Shown here in pieces: positions 1 to 8,433 of a stretch of DNA of 43,655 nt. The notes under the pieces are model-generated. The model was not told the DNA's origin. It saw only the letters and a program-made list of their open reading frames with translations, and did not search any database. The stretch is from Clostridiales bacterium (GTDB taxonomy: Bacteria > Bacillota > Clostridia > Peptostreptococcales > Acidaminobacteraceae). The number at the start of each line of letters is the position of its first letter. Position 1 is the stretch's first letter. The DNA lies in contig JAIOSU010000274.1 of assembly GCA_021107455.1 (NCBI GenBank), positions 1 through 43,655 on the forward strand, given 5' to 3'. A program made the translations under genes and the position numbers.

Positions 1-639
1 TACATCGCGTCCTTCTACATTTCCAACAAAATTGAGTTCCGTTTGTTTCAGCAATTGGTGGGTCTCAATGTAAAGTGGTGTTCCCTTTGTTTCTTCAGCA
101 CCAATATTGACAAGTGCTACTTTTGGGTTTTCAATGCCCAAAATCTTTTCGGCATACATACTGCCCATATAAGCAAACTCAATAAGGTTCCGTGGTTTAC
201 ATTCAGCATTCGCTCCAGCATCAACCAGTACAGATGCCCCTTCCATTGTTGGGTATATAGTGCAAATTGCCGGTCTGTCGATTCCTTTGATTCTACCAAC
301 TTTGAAGAGGCCTCCTGCGAGGAGTGCTCCAGTATTTCCAGCAGAAACAAATGCATCTACTTCACCTTTTCTGAGAGCTTTAAGTCCGACCACCATTGAG
401 GAATCACTTTTACTTTTGATGGCTTTGACCGGTTTGTCATCATTCTCTATTACTTCTGTCGTATGTACAATTTCTATACGCGCTGAGTCATATTTGTATT
501 TTGAGAGCTCATTCCTAATCTTAGTTTCATCGCCGTATAAGACGACATCGCCAGTAATCATATCCAGTGATTCTACAGCGCCTTTGACGTTCTCCACCGG
601 AGCAAGGTCGCCCCCCATTGCATCAAAACCAATTTTCAT
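1..639 (-). CDS. plsX: PlsX phosphate acyltransferase, 3' end beyond the window
   Basis: PlsX converts acyl-ACP to acyl-phosphate (and the reverse), the donor used by PlsY at the start of phospholipid synthesis. The protein begins MKIGFDAMGGDLAPVENVKG, the family's N-terminal signature, and 213 of roughly 330 residues lie in the window before the left edge cuts it off. Later blocks such as SAGNTGALLAGG and VLVDAGAN also match the family. The ATG at 639 follows a GAGGTGG site. It lies behind rpmF and yceD, the usual order in Firmicutes, but a terminator-like hairpin separates it from rpmF, so it may have its own promoter. No clear FapR operator palindrome was found upstream. Confidence 0.95.
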   Translation of the reverse strand, partial: MKIGFDAMGGDLAPVENVKGAVESLDMITGDVVLYGDETKIRNELSKYKYDSARIEIVHTTEVIENDDKPVKAIKSKSDSSMVVGLKALRKGEVDAFVSAGNTGALLAGGLFKVGRIKGIDRPAICTIYPTMEGASVLVDAGANAECKPRNLIEFAYMGSMYAEKILGIENPKVALVNIGAEETKGTPLYIETHQLLKQTELNFVGNVEGRDV

Positions 640-667
640 AATCCACCTCTATCATTAAACTAATACA

Positions 668-696
668 ATCATACGGAAAAAAAACAAAAAAGGCAA
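668..696 (-). promoter_or_regulatory. Possible sigma-A promoter for plsX
   Basis: On the minus strand TTGCCT (691-696) is separated by exactly 17 bases, mostly T, from TATGAT (668-673). The -35 box lies in the 3' arm and tail of the hairpin that follows rpmF, so terminator and promoter would overlap. This is inferred from sequence match alone. Confidence 0.4.
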
Positions 697-718
697 TAGC
701 ACATGGCTATTACCTTTT
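677..718 (-). terminator. Rho-independent terminator after rpmF
   Basis: On the minus strand an arm AAAGGTAATAG pairs with CTATTGCCTTT around a short loop and is followed by a long, almost pure T tract. It begins 13 bases after the rpmF stop and separates yceD-rpmF from plsX. Confidence 0.75.
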
Positions 719-730
719 ATCTAGAAACGA

Positions 731-913
731 TTACGCTTCTTTTTGTTTAGCATCTCTACTGTAATAGAAACCACATTCCACACATTCTCTGTGTGATACG
801 TTTGCTGCTTTACATTTTGGACATTCGATAATGTTTGGAGCTACCATTTTAGTAGTACTTGCTCTTCTCTTATCTCTTCTCGCTTTACCTATCTTACGCT
901 TAGGTACTGCCAT
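731..913 (-). CDS. rpmF: 50S ribosomal protein L32, zinc-binding form
   Basis: A 60-residue protein beginning MAVPKRKIGKARRDKRRA, the L32 signature, with a basic N-terminal half that would contact 23S rRNA. Two cysteine pairs, CPKC (about 31-34) and CVEC (about 44-47), form the zinc ribbon, so this is the zinc-containing version rather than the zinc-independent paralogue some bacteria switch to when zinc is short. A near-perfect AAGGAGGTG ribosome binding site precedes the ATG. It sits 19 bases after yceD and is almost certainly cotranscribed with it from the strong promoter at 1459-1487. Confidence 0.97.
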   Translation of the reverse strand: MAVPKRKIGKARRDKRRASTTKMVAPNIIECPKCKAANVSHRECVECGFYYSRDAKQKEA

Positions 914-932
914 ATCTTAACACCTCCTTAAT

Positions 933-1430
933 CTAAGTGAATAAATTCTTAAGCGCCTCAAGTCTCGGGTCGATTCTCTCATCACTACATGTACACGTTT
1001 CTTTATTCAGGTCCGCACCACACCTAGGACATAGTCCCTTGCAATTTTCACTGCATATAACCTGCAGTGGTAAATTGAGGGTGATTTCTTCCTCAAGAAT
1101 CGGAGCTAAATCAAGCACGCTGGATTCCAGCAGTGTCTCTTCATCTGATCCTTCTGTATCCAGTTTTGTAACCAATAGTCGCTCCACAGTGTTCTTCAAA
1201 CTTATGGTCACTCTTTCCAAACATCTGTGACATTCGAAAATCATATCGCCAGAATAAGTGAGGGTCAAGTCATAGCGTTTATCAATCTTTTTGATCTTCC
1301 CAAAAACGTTGATAACCGACGCGTCGACACTCTTGATCGATTCCAAATAAGACTCGCTTAATATAAGATCGAAATTAAATTCCAGTTGATCCTGGAGTCC
1401 ATTAATTACTTTTGTTAAATCAAGGTTCAT
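933..1430 (-). CDS. yceD: YceD family (DUF177) protein
   Basis: This 165-residue protein belongs to the YceD/DUF177 family, nearly always encoded directly before rpmF. In some bacteria and plants the family has been linked to 23S rRNA accumulation, but the biochemical role is not settled. Visible features are a central CHRCLE segment (about 89-94) and a C-terminal cysteine cluster with ENCKGLCPRCG and CTC (about 128-149), which could bind metal. The gene follows a consensus sigma-A promoter and ends 19 bases before rpmF. The start chosen follows GAGGTGATGAT. Function beyond family membership is inference from context. Confidence 0.9.
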   Translation of the reverse strand: MNLDLTKVINGLQDQLEFNFDLILSESYLESIKSVDASVINVFGKIKKIDKRYDLTLTYSGDMIFECHRCLERVTISLKNTVERLLVTKLDTEGSDEETLLESSVLDLAPILEEEITLNLPLQVICSENCKGLCPRCGADLNKETCTCSDERIDPRLEALKNLFT

Positions 1431-1458
1431 ATCATCACCTCTTCAATGCAACATTAAC

Positions 1459-1487
1459 ATTATAATTATTACGGAGAGGTTTGTCAA
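1459..1487 (-). promoter_or_regulatory. Consensus sigma-A promoter for yceD-rpmF
   Basis: On the minus strand TTGACA (1482-1487) and TATAAT (1459-1464) are both perfect matches and separated by exactly 17 bases. The yceD start codon lies about 30 bases downstream. Such a perfect match is typical of genes with high, growth-linked expression. Confidence 0.93.
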
Positions 1488-1516
1488 GTAAAAGTACTTA
1501 CACAACTATGAATTTC

Positions 1517-2710
1517 TTATTTAAGAAGTTCCAGTGTATCTCTAGCAATCATAAGTTCTTCATTGGTTGGAACAACCATGATTTTTACTTTTGAATCTTC
1601 CGTATTCACGAATGCTTCTTTTCCTCTTACTTTGTTCTTTTCAGTATCGAGAACAGCGCCCATGAATTCAAGACCTTTACAGATTTCCTCGCGGCTTTCA
1701 ATACCATTTTCACCAAGGCCTGCAGTAAATACTATGGCATCTGCTCCACCAAGTACAGTAGCATAAGCTCCAATGTATTTTCTCACGTTACCATGGTAGA
1801 TATCCAGTGCAAGTGTTGCTCTTTCATTGCCTGCAGCTGCCGCTTCTTCGATATCTCTAAAGTCACTGCTTACTCCTGAAATTCCTAAAACACCTGATTT
1901 CTTATTCATGATGTCATTCATTTGATCAAGAGTCAAACCTTCTTTTCCCATGATGTAAGTCACGATTTGCGGATCGATATCGCCACAACGCGTACCCATT
2001 ACAAGACCTTCAAGTGGTGTGAATCCCATAGAAGTATCTACTGACTTACCTCCGTCAATTGCAGCGATAGAAGCACCATTACCAAGATGACAAGAGATGA
2101 TCTTAGTCTCTGATAAAGGTTTTCCAAGCATTTCTGCCGCTTTTTGAGATACATATCTGTGGCTGGTGCCGTGGAATCCGTATCTTCTGACGTGATCTCT
2201 TTCATAATATTCATAAGGAAGTGCATAAACATATGCTTGTTTTGGCATAGTTTGGTGGAATGCCGTATCAAATACGCCTACATTTTCAATATTTGGTAAC
2301 AATTCTTGAATTGCCTTGATGCCGATGATGTTTGGTGGATTGTGAAGTGGAGCGATTTCAATACACTCTTCGAGAGCAGAAATCACATCATTGTCGATGA
2401 TCACAGAAGCACTGAATTTTTCTCCCGCATGAACAACACGATGTCCTGCTGCTTTGATTTCCTCAAGCGATGCGATTGCACCATACTCTGGATGAACAAG
2501 TGCGAACAATACTTGTGAAAGCGCGTCTTTATGATTGTGCATAGGCACTTCAATCACAGTTTTTTCCTTACCTTCAGCTTCGTGTTTGAGTCTTGAACCT
2601 TCAATTCCGATTCTCTCCACCAAGCCTTTTGCCAATACACTTTCATCTTCCATATTGAAGAGTTGGTACTTAAGCGACGAACTGCCACAATTGATTACTA
2701 AAACATTCAT
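1517..2710 (-). CDS. ackA: Acetate kinase
   Basis: Acetate kinase interconverts acetyl phosphate plus ADP with acetate plus ATP, the energy-conserving last step of acetate fermentation. The 397-residue length is typical. The N-terminus [18 protein letters not shown] carries the family signature with the catalytic Asn at position 7, and the block [19 protein letters not shown] is the second signature. The C-terminal segment with FTAGLGENG and [13 protein letters not shown] is also typical. A phosphotransacetylase gene (pta), its common partner, is not in the window. The gene has its own promoter at 2777-2804 and a strong AGGAGGG ribosome binding site. No clear terminator was found between it and the yceD promoter. 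Confidence 0.98.
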   Translation of the reverse strand: MNVLVINCGSSSLKYQLFNMEDESVLAKGLVERIGIEGSRLKHEAEGKEKTVIEVPMHNHKDALSQVLFALVHPEYGAIASLEEIKAAGHRVVHAGEKFSASVIIDNDVISALEECIEIAPLHNPPNIIGIKAIQELLPNIENVGVFDTAFHQTMPKQAYVYALPYEYYERDHVRRYGFHGTSHRYVSQKAAEMLGKPLSETKIISCHLGNGASIAAIDGGKSVDTSMGFTPLEGLVMGTRCGDIDPQIVTYIMGKEGLTLDQMNDIMNKKSGVLGISGVSSDFRDIEEAAAAGNERATLALDIYHGNVRKYIGAYATVLGGADAIVFTAGLGENGIESREEICKGLEFMGAVLDTEKNKVRGKEAFVNTEDSKVKIMVVPTNEELMIARDTLELLK

Positions 2711-2776
2711 TTAATGCCCTCCTTGATTGTATCTTAAAGATAATTAAAATCTTAGTGCTTTCGGTCATACATATAT

Positions 2777-2804
2777 ATTATAATGTAATTAGGCTATTTT
2801 TCAA
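2777..2804 (-). promoter_or_regulatory. Sigma-A promoter for ackA
   Basis: On the minus strand TTGAAA (2799-2804), a 16-base spacer and TATAAT (2777-2782). The same AT-rich palindrome also reads TATAAT on the plus strand at 2779-2784 facing tmcAL, but no good plus-strand -35 box accompanies it. Confidence 0.68.
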
Positions 2805-2822
2805 GACAAATGGAGGATATTA

Positions 2823-4031
2823 ATGAAAATTATTGGCATCGTGGCAGAATACAATCCATTTCACAACGGACATCACTACCAAATTGAGCATTCAAAAAAA
2901 GTATTAAGTGCTGATGGTGTCATCGCCATCATGAGCGGCAATTTCGTTCAAAGGGGCATGCCTGCTTTTGTTGACAAGTGGACCAGAACTAAAATGGCCC
3001 TTGAAAGTGGTGTTAATCTGGTCATTGAACTACCGGTTCACTACGCCACATCCAGCGCTGAGCAATTTGCTGAAGGTGCGGTCACACTCCTCCATTCCAC
3101 AGGTGTTGTCACCCACCTCTCATTTGGATCGGAATCCGGTGACCTTGATTATATGAATCGAATCGCCTCTTTATTGGTTGAGGAACCCGAGCCATATAAA
3201 ATATCCCTTAGAAATCATCTTTCAACAGGACTTTCCTATCCTAGGGCAAGAGCACTTGCAATCGATGAAATCCTTGGTTCGCTTGGAGACCATGCAAACA
3301 TCAATCAGAGCAATATGATTTTAGGAATAGAATATCTTAAAGCAATTAAAAAATTGGACGCTCATATTACTCCATTTCTAGTTAAGCGAATTGGAAGCGG
3401 ATATCATGATGAGAATATCAAATCACCATTTGCCAGTGCAACAGCCATCAGAAAAGCTTATTTTAATTCTGATGCCAACTTCAATTTCAGTGATCATATG
3501 CCGGAGATGGCCGCAAGAACCATAAGTGCCTTAGGTTCTCAACCAATGGACATATCACATTTTGAAAAAGAATTGTTGTTTATCCTCAGAAGGGCTTCAA
3601 GAGAATCCCTTTCGAAATATCGTGAAGTCAACGAAGGCCTGGATCATAAACTCAAATTCCTATCAAGTAGAGTCACAACATATGACGAACTTGTCGAAGG
3701 ACTGAAATCCAAAAGATACACACATACCAAAATCAATCGTTTGTTAATCAATATATTATTGGGTATAGAAAAAAGAGAGTATGATTTGTCTGAGGTAGGC
3801 TATCTCAGAATACTTGGATTTGATGATATCGGCAGAAAAATCATTCATGAAATGAAAAACTCCGCCACATTGCCTATAATAACCAATATCAACAAAATAC
3901 CGGAAGAACTCAAATCAAACCCTTTACTCGCTCTTGACGTCAAGGCATCGGATTTGTATGCAATGGGTCATACGGACTGCAAAGGCAGAATCGGTGCGCG
4001 TGATCATACTGAAAAAATGATTATATTATAA
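2823..4031 (+). CDS. tmcAL: tRNA(Met) cytidine acetate ligase TmcAL
   Basis: TmcAL (formerly YlbM) activates acetate with ATP to acetyl-adenylate and transfers the acetyl group to the wobble cytidine C34 of elongator tRNA-Met, forming ac4C. The 402-residue protein begins MKIIGIVAEYNPFHNGHHYQ, with the nucleotidyltransferase motif HNGH at 14-17. Other family blocks are IAIMSGNFVQRGMPAFVDKW and the FASATAIRK segment near residue 200. The start follows TGGAGG at proper spacing. thyX begins 10 bases after its stop, so the two are likely cotranscribed. It is divergent from ackA, an enzyme that makes the acetate TmcAL uses; any link between them is inference. Confidence 0.92.
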   Translation: MKIIGIVAEYNPFHNGHHYQIEHSKKVLSADGVIAIMSGNFVQRGMPAFVDKWTRTKMALESGVNLVIELPVHYATSSAEQFAEGAVTLLHSTGVVTHLSFGSESGDLDYMNRIASLLVEEPEPYKISLRNHLSTGLSYPRARALAIDEILGSLGDHANINQSNMILGIEYLKAIKKLDAHITPFLVKRIGSGYHDENIKSPFASATAIRKAYFNSDANFNFSDHMPEMAARTISALGSQPMDISHFEKELLFILRRASRESLSKYREVNEGLDHKLKFLSSRVTTYDELVEGLKSKRYTHTKINRLLINILLGIEKREYDLSEVGYLRILGFDDIGRKIIHEMKNSATLPIITNINKIPEELKSNPLLALDVKASDLYAMGHTDCKGRIGARDHTEKMIIL

Positions 4032-4041
4032 AGGAGGTCCT

Positions 4042-4731
4042 ATGGAAAAGATACTGAACAAAGGTTATGTAAGATTAGTAGATGTCCTTGGAAGCGATCT
4101 AAGCGTTGTCAATTCAGCTAGAGTCAGTTATAACAAGGCGACATCCGAACTAAGGGACGAGGATATCAAACTGATCAATTTTTTGGCAAAAAATGACCAC
4201 ACAAGTCCATTTAGACATGCCACACTTCAATTTGAAATCTATGCCCCATTGATGTGTGCAAGGCAATGGTGGAAATACGTCATCGGCTCTGCACACCAAG
4301 ATCCTTTTACAGCATGGAATGAGTCCAGTAGGCGGTATGTCACTGAAGAAGTTGAGTTTTATATTCCAGCGTCGAATGAATGGCGGAGTAAACCTGAAAA
4401 CTCAAAGCAAGGCAGTGGAGATCCCGTGGATATCAAAATTGGACTTGAAGCAGTTGAAAGACTACTTGCTCAACATGAGGCCGGCATGAGAAATTATGAC
4501 TGGGCTATTGCAAACGGTATCGCAACAGAACAAGCTCGATTATTTATTCCGAGCGCATACGGGTTGATGGTCAGATGGTACTGGACTGTAAGTCTGCAAG
4601 GCGTCTCCCATTTTCTTGTTCAACGTGAAGATGCACATGCGCAACATGAGATCCAGATGTATGCCCATGCTATCAAAAAACTTGCACTTGAAAAATTTCC
4701 AGTAGCGCTTGGCGCATTGCTAGACATATAA
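4042..4731 (+). CDS. thyX: Flavin-dependent thymidylate synthase ThyX, variant signature
   Basis: ThyX makes dTMP from dUMP using methylenetetrahydrofolate, FAD and NADPH, replacing the ThyA/DHFR route. The 229-residue protein has the expected order of blocks: NSARVSY near 24-30, HTSPFRHATLQFEI near 53-66, ARQWWKY at 73-79, WNESSRRY at 92-99, and a C-terminal block with EQARLFIPSAYG and HFLVQREDAHAQHEI. The textbook RHR-x7-S signature is replaced by RQWWKYV followed by a longer insertion before NESSRRY. A related form occurs in some annotated ThyX proteins as far as I recall, so the family call is kept. It is preceded by AAGGAGG and followed by a bidirectional terminator. Confidence 0.88.
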   Translation: MEKILNKGYVRLVDVLGSDLSVVNSARVSYNKATSELRDEDIKLINFLAKNDHTSPFRHATLQFEIYAPLMCARQWWKYVIGSAHQDPFTAWNESSRRYVTEEVEFYIPASNEWRSKPENSKQGSGDPVDIKIGLEAVERLLAQHEAGMRNYDWAIANGIATEQARLFIPSAYGLMVRWYWTVSLQGVSHFLVQREDAHAQHEIQMYAHAIKKLALEKFPVALGALLDI

Positions 4732-4733
4732 AC

Positions 4734-4760
4734 AAAAAGAGCCCATATGGCTCTTTTTTA
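4734..4760. terminator. Bidirectional terminator between thyX and the coiled-coil gene
   Basis: AAAAAGAGCC and GGCTCTTTTT form a perfect stem around a five-base loop, with T tracts on both strands. It ends the converging tmcAL-thyX and recG-to-coiled-coil transcripts. Confidence 0.88.
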
Positions 4761-5300
4761 TTTGTACTCATCGAGTTCATCAATATTCTCTTTTACAGTG
4801 TGCAGTACCTTGGACATATTGTATTCCACTTTTTTCATGATTTCTTCAGCATATTCATATGAGCTTCTACGAATATCTTCAGCTTTTTCTTCAGCATCAT
4901 TCAATATTTGCTCAGCCAAAGTTCTAGCTTTTCTGACAATATCATTCTCATCTATAAGTTCCCGTGATCTCATGCTGGCGTTTGTCAACATGTCATTTTC
5001 TTGTGCTTTCGCATTTTCAATGATTCTCAATTCCTCATGTCTTGCATTGTTGATGAGTTCTTGTGAGAGATTGTTGGCTTCTTCAATGATTTGATCTTTT
5101 TGGGATTTGATCCATCTGACATGTTGATACTCATCCGGCAAGAGAGTCTGAATATCTTTTAATATGCTCAACAAATCTTGTCGATCCACTAAAATTTTCC
5201 CAGTAAGCGGTACCGTCGGTGCACTTTCCAATTTGTCTTCAAATTCTTCAATCAGCTCTAGAACTCTAAGTTCCAACTCTTGTTTTTTAGGATTTGTCAT
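4758..5300 (-). CDS. Predicted coiled-coil protein, DivIVA/ATP-synthase-b-like, unknown function
   Basis: A 180-residue acidic, alanine- and glutamate-rich protein with long heptad-like stretches from about residue 65 to 165, such as QIIEEANNLSQELINNA and AEQILNDAEEKAEDI. No signal peptide or membrane segment is visible. Proteins of this type lie directly after coaD in many Clostridia and are often loosely annotated as ATPase or ATP synthase b-like, but no nucleotide-binding motif is present here. The repeating NAR/NAK pattern resembles DivIVA-family C-terminal coils, which might suggest a polar or cytoskeletal role; this is inference. Its ATG overlaps the coaD stop as ATGA, so the two are translationally coupled. 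Confidence 0.75.
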   Translation of the reverse strand: MTNPKKQELELRVLELIEEFEDKLESAPTVPLTGKILVDRQDLLSILKDIQTLLPDEYQHVRWIKSQKDQIIEEANNLSQELINNARHEELRIIENAKAQENDMLTNASMRSRELIDENDIVRKARTLAEQILNDAEEKAEDIRRSSYEYAEEIMKKVEYNMSKVLHTVKENIDELDEYK

Positions 5301-5782
5301 TTTCTCACTCCCAACTTTTCAATAATTGCTTTTTTTACAGGTTCTGTTACAAAACCGGATATGTCACCATTCAGTCTTGCAACCTCTTTTACTATGCTTG
5401 AACTCAAGTACATATAATCTGTCCTGGTCATCACAAAAACAGTCTCAAGTTCATTCAACAGCTTCTGGTTGACACTTGCCATCTGAAACTCGGATTCGAA
5501 ATCGGATATGACTCTAAGCCCTTTTACCAAAATTGATAATTCTCTATTTCTCATATAGTCCGTCAATAATCCCTCATATGAATCCACATCCACGTTTGGC
5601 AAATGACTTACCGATTGTTTCAATAGATCTACACGTTCAGTTTGACTGAACATCGGTTGTTTTGTGCTATTGTACATGACTGTAACAATCACTTTATCAA
5701 ATACTTTACTCGCTCTCTCAACAACATCGATATGCCCAAGCGTGACTGGATCAAAACTACCCGGGTAAACTGCTATTTTCAT
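5297..5782 (-). CDS. coaD: Phosphopantetheine adenylyltransferase CoaD
   Basis: CoaD transfers AMP from ATP to 4'-phosphopantetheine, giving dephospho-CoA, the penultimate step of coenzyme A synthesis. The 161-residue length is standard. MKIAVYPGSFDPVTLGHID carries the nucleotidyltransferase (T/S)xGH motif at 14-17, and the C-terminal block YLSSSIVKEVARLNGDISGFV is typical. GAGGAGG precedes the ATG. Its start overlaps the rsmD 3' end by 26 bases, an arrangement common in Firmicutes, and its stop overlaps the next gene. CoaBC of the same pathway is encoded at 24199-25392. Confidence 0.97.
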   Translation of the reverse strand: MKIAVYPGSFDPVTLGHIDVVERASKVFDKVIVTVMYNSTKQPMFSQTERVDLLKQSVSHLPNVDVDSYEGLLTDYMRNRELSILVKGLRVISDFESEFQMASVNQKLLNELETVFVMTRTDYMYLSSSIVKEVARLNGDISGFVTEPVKKAIIEKLGVRK

Positions 5783-6329
5783 GTTGCCTCCTCAATAATG
5801 TTATGCCTGTTTTTCCATATTTTTTTGTCTTGATCCATTCATAATAAACCCCAACATTATTGAGATCAGGATCATTGATTTCATGTTCTATCACCACAAG
5901 ACCTTCAGATTCTAGCAAATCCTCACTTGCAATCAGTTCAAGGACTTTCTTTATTTCTCCTGCATTATAAGGTGGATCCATCACAATTATATCATAACGC
6001 TCCCCTTTAAGCATCATCAAAGCTTTATCAACTTCTTTGATCAATCTTCTCGAACCATTTTCAAGTTTGGTTTTCTTAAGATTCTCGCCGATGATTTTCT
6101 CTGATTTCACGCTTTTTTCAATAAAAACAACGGATTTTGCACCTCTGCTTAACAGTTCAATTCCAAGTGCACCTGATCCGGCATACAAATCGAGACATCT
6201 CGATTCGATTATCTCATGATTGATCATGCTGAAAAGAGCCTCCTTGACGCGATCAGTAGTCGGTCTAGTAGCGAGACCTTCAATCGATTGGAGTTTTGTT
6301 CCTCTTGCTGTACCGGAAATAACCCTCAT
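5757..6329 (-). CDS. rsmD: 16S rRNA (guanine966-N2)-methyltransferase RsmD
   Basis: RsmD methylates N2 of G966 in 16S rRNA during 30S assembly, using S-adenosylmethionine. The SAM-binding loop DLYAGSGALGIE lies at about 47-58 and the catalytic DPPYN motif at 118-122. The start is placed at the ATG at 6329 (MRVISGTARG, 190 residues). The longer frame opens with a GTG at 6338 that is itself part of the AGGGTGG ribosome binding site. The gene follows recG after 16 bases and overlaps coaD. Confidence 0.95.
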   Translation of the reverse strand: MRVISGTARGTKLQSIEGLATRPTTDRVKEALFSMINHEIIESRCLDLYAGSGALGIELLSRGAKSVVFIEKSVKSEKIIGENLKKTKLENGSRRLIKEVDKALMMLKGERYDIIVMDPPYNAGEIKKVLELIASEDLLESEGLVVIEHEINDPDLNNVGVYYEWIKTKKYGKTGITLLRRQHENSSLPG

Positions 6330-6345
6330 GAATACCACCCTTTTG

Positions 6346-8364
6346 CTATAATGTAAACCATGAATCCATTTTTCTGCTCAAAAGTCCAATATACTCGACC
6401 ATTTCCACATTATTCATCTGGAATTCACCAATAACCATTTTAACATACTTTTGAACTTCCATTAAAGTGTTTTTATCATTAACAATACTTGCGAGTTTCA
6501 GTTCAGGAAGCCCATGTTGTCTGAGCCCAAAAACCTCTCCTGGCCCCCTGAGCTCCAAATCCTTCTCGGCAATATCAAAACCACTGTTTGAATTCACCAG
6601 TGTTTGTATTCTTTCTTTTGCAGTTTTTGATAGTTTTTCGCTGAGAAGAAAACAATACGATTGTTGATCTCCACGTCCAACGCGACCTCTCAACTGATGA
6701 AGTTGTGAAAGTCCGAACCGTTCTGAATCCATAATGATCATGATGGTGGCATTAGGAACGTTGATCCCGACCTCTATTACCGTGGTCGACACCAAAATAT
6801 TAACTTCACCGATCTTGAAACGTTTCATCACATCTTCTTTTTCCTGTGCTTTCATCTTACCATGCACAAGACCAACATTATATTGACCAAATCTATCAGC
6901 CATTTCTTGGTAATGCTCAGTCGCCGAAGTCAGATCCATCGTTTCAGATGTCTCAACAAGAGGACAGACGACATACACCTGTCTCCCTTCAACCAGCTTC
7001 TCATTTATAAACTCATACATCTGTTCTTGTTTCTCTTTGCCCACAAAATGAGTCTTGATTATTTTTCTACCTTCAGGCATTTCATCAATCACGGACACAT
7101 CCATATCACCATAGAGAATCAACGACAATGTTCTAGGAATCGGTGTAGCAGACATAATCAGTGCATGAGGCTGTGAACCCTTTTGATTGGCCATAATTCG
7201 CTGTCTGATTCCAAAACGATGCTGCTCATCGGTTATGACCAGCCCCAGTGCATCAAAGATTACATCTTCTTGAATAAGAGCATGAGTACCAATCGCAACT
7301 TGAACTGTACCATCAGCCAATGCTTCTTTGATTTGCTTTTTTTCACTCGCTTTCACATCCGAAGTGAGTAGGCAAGCGCTGACGTTATCGCCAAACGCAC
7401 TTTTGAAACTCTCATAATGTTGTTCTGCCAGTAGAGCTGTCGGCGCCATCAATATGGCTTGTTGACCATTTAACACGGATAGATAAATCGAAGCAAAAGC
7501 TATGATGGTCTTTCCCGATCCGACATCCCCCTGAACCAATCGATTCATGGCATAATCACTGCACATATCTTTTTTGATATCATCAAAGGCTTTAGTCTGC
7601 GCATTTGTCATTTTGAAAGGCAAATGCTCAATCCAAGTAGCCAATGCCTGTTTATCTTTAAACTTCACTCCACTTGGCTTGTGATAATTCTTCTTTAATA
7701 AAATCAATTTGAGTTGTAATAAAAAAAGCTCCTCAAATACTATACGTTTTTTGGCGATTTTATAGTGCTCAGCAGATTTAGGAAAATGAATATTCTCAAA
7801 TGCTTCTTGCCTGGAACACAATTTGGCCATTTGAACGATGGACGTCGGTAGATTTTCACTATATGAACTTTTCACCCTCGTTAGAACATGCCGATGGATA
7901 TTGATCATATCCTTGTTGCTTATTCCAAGGGTCAAATCATAAACTGGTATGATTCCTAAAAAGGACGGATCCCCATCCTTTGCATATTCAGGTTGAATCA
8001 TTTTGAATAGAATGCCTCTTTTTTCAATTTTACCAAAAAAAAGATAGGTCTTACCCACTTCAAAAGTATTCTTAAGATATTTGGGTGAGAAAAAAAGAAT
8101 TTCTCCTGTTGCAAAATGATCAGAAACCTCAAGGATCATCATTTCTTTTTTAAATTTTTTAATCTGAATTTTTGCGACCTTTGCACGGATAACCGCCTGC
8201 TCTTGATCTTTTACCACAGAAACACTGTGCACCTTGCGTCTATCTACATACCTGAAGGGATAATGAGTCAAAACATCCTCATAAGTCTTAATTCCGAGCT
8301 TAGTTAAAAGTTGTTTCTTTTTTTCTCCTATACCGTTTAATGTTTCAATTGGAGTCAGAAGCAA
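6346..8364 (-). CDS. recG: ATP-dependent DNA helicase RecG
   Basis: RecG remodels stalled replication forks and Holliday junctions. The 672-residue protein has the expected parts: an N-terminal wedge (OB-fold) domain to about residue 200, Walker A QGDVGSGKT near 278-286, DEQH at 379-382, and C-terminal helicase motifs including STTVIEVGINVPNA and QLRGRVGRG. The start codon is TTG at 8362-8364, six bases or so after GAGGTGA; no ATG fits better at the family's usual N-terminus (LTPIETLNGIGEKK). It is downstream of fakA beyond a hairpin, and heads the recG-rsmD-coaD-coiled-coil run. Confidence 0.96.
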   Translation of the reverse strand: MLLTPIETLNGIGEKKKQLLTKLGIKTYEDVLTHYPFRYVDRRKVHSVSVVKDQEQAVIRAKVAKIQIKKFKKEMMILEVSDHFATGEILFFSPKYLKNTFEVGKTYLFFGKIEKRGILFKMIQPEYAKDGDPSFLGIIPVYDLTLGISNKDMINIHRHVLTRVKSSYSENLPTSIVQMAKLCSRQEAFENIHFPKSAEHYKIAKKRIVFEELFLLQLKLILLKKNYHKPSGVKFKDKQALATWIEHLPFKMTNAQTKAFDDIKKDMCSDYAMNRLVQGDVGSGKTIIAFASIYLSVLNGQQAILMAPTALLAEQHYESFKSAFGDNVSACLLTSDVKASEKKQIKEALADGTVQVAIGTHALIQEDVIFDALGLVITDEQHRFGIRQRIMANQKGSQPHALIMSATPIPRTLSLILYGDMDVSVIDEMPEGRKIIKTHFVGKEKQEQMYEFINEKLVEGRQVYVVCPLVETSETMDLTSATEHYQEMADRFGQYNVGLVHGKMKAQEKEDVMKRFKIGEVNILVSTTVIEVGINVPNATIMIIMDSERFGLSQLHQLRGRVGRGDQQSYCFLLSEKLSKTAKERIQTLVNSNSGFDIAEKDLELRGPGEVFGLRQHGLPELKLASIVNDKNTLMEVQKYVKMVIGEFQMNNVEMVEYIGLLSRKMDSWFTL

Positions 8365-8397
8365 AAAATCACCTCGTTTTTAATGGATTAATCAAAT

Positions 8398-8421
8398 AAA
8401 GCGCTTCATCTGAAGCGCTTT
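8398..8421 (-). terminator. Hairpin terminator between fakA and recG
   Basis: A perfect 10-bp stem, AAAGCGCTTC with GAAGCGCTTT, around a four-base loop. On the minus strand it is followed by a broken T-rich tail, so termination may be partial and recG may be reached by read-through. Confidence 0.65.
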
Positions 8422-8433
8422 GTGTAATACAAT

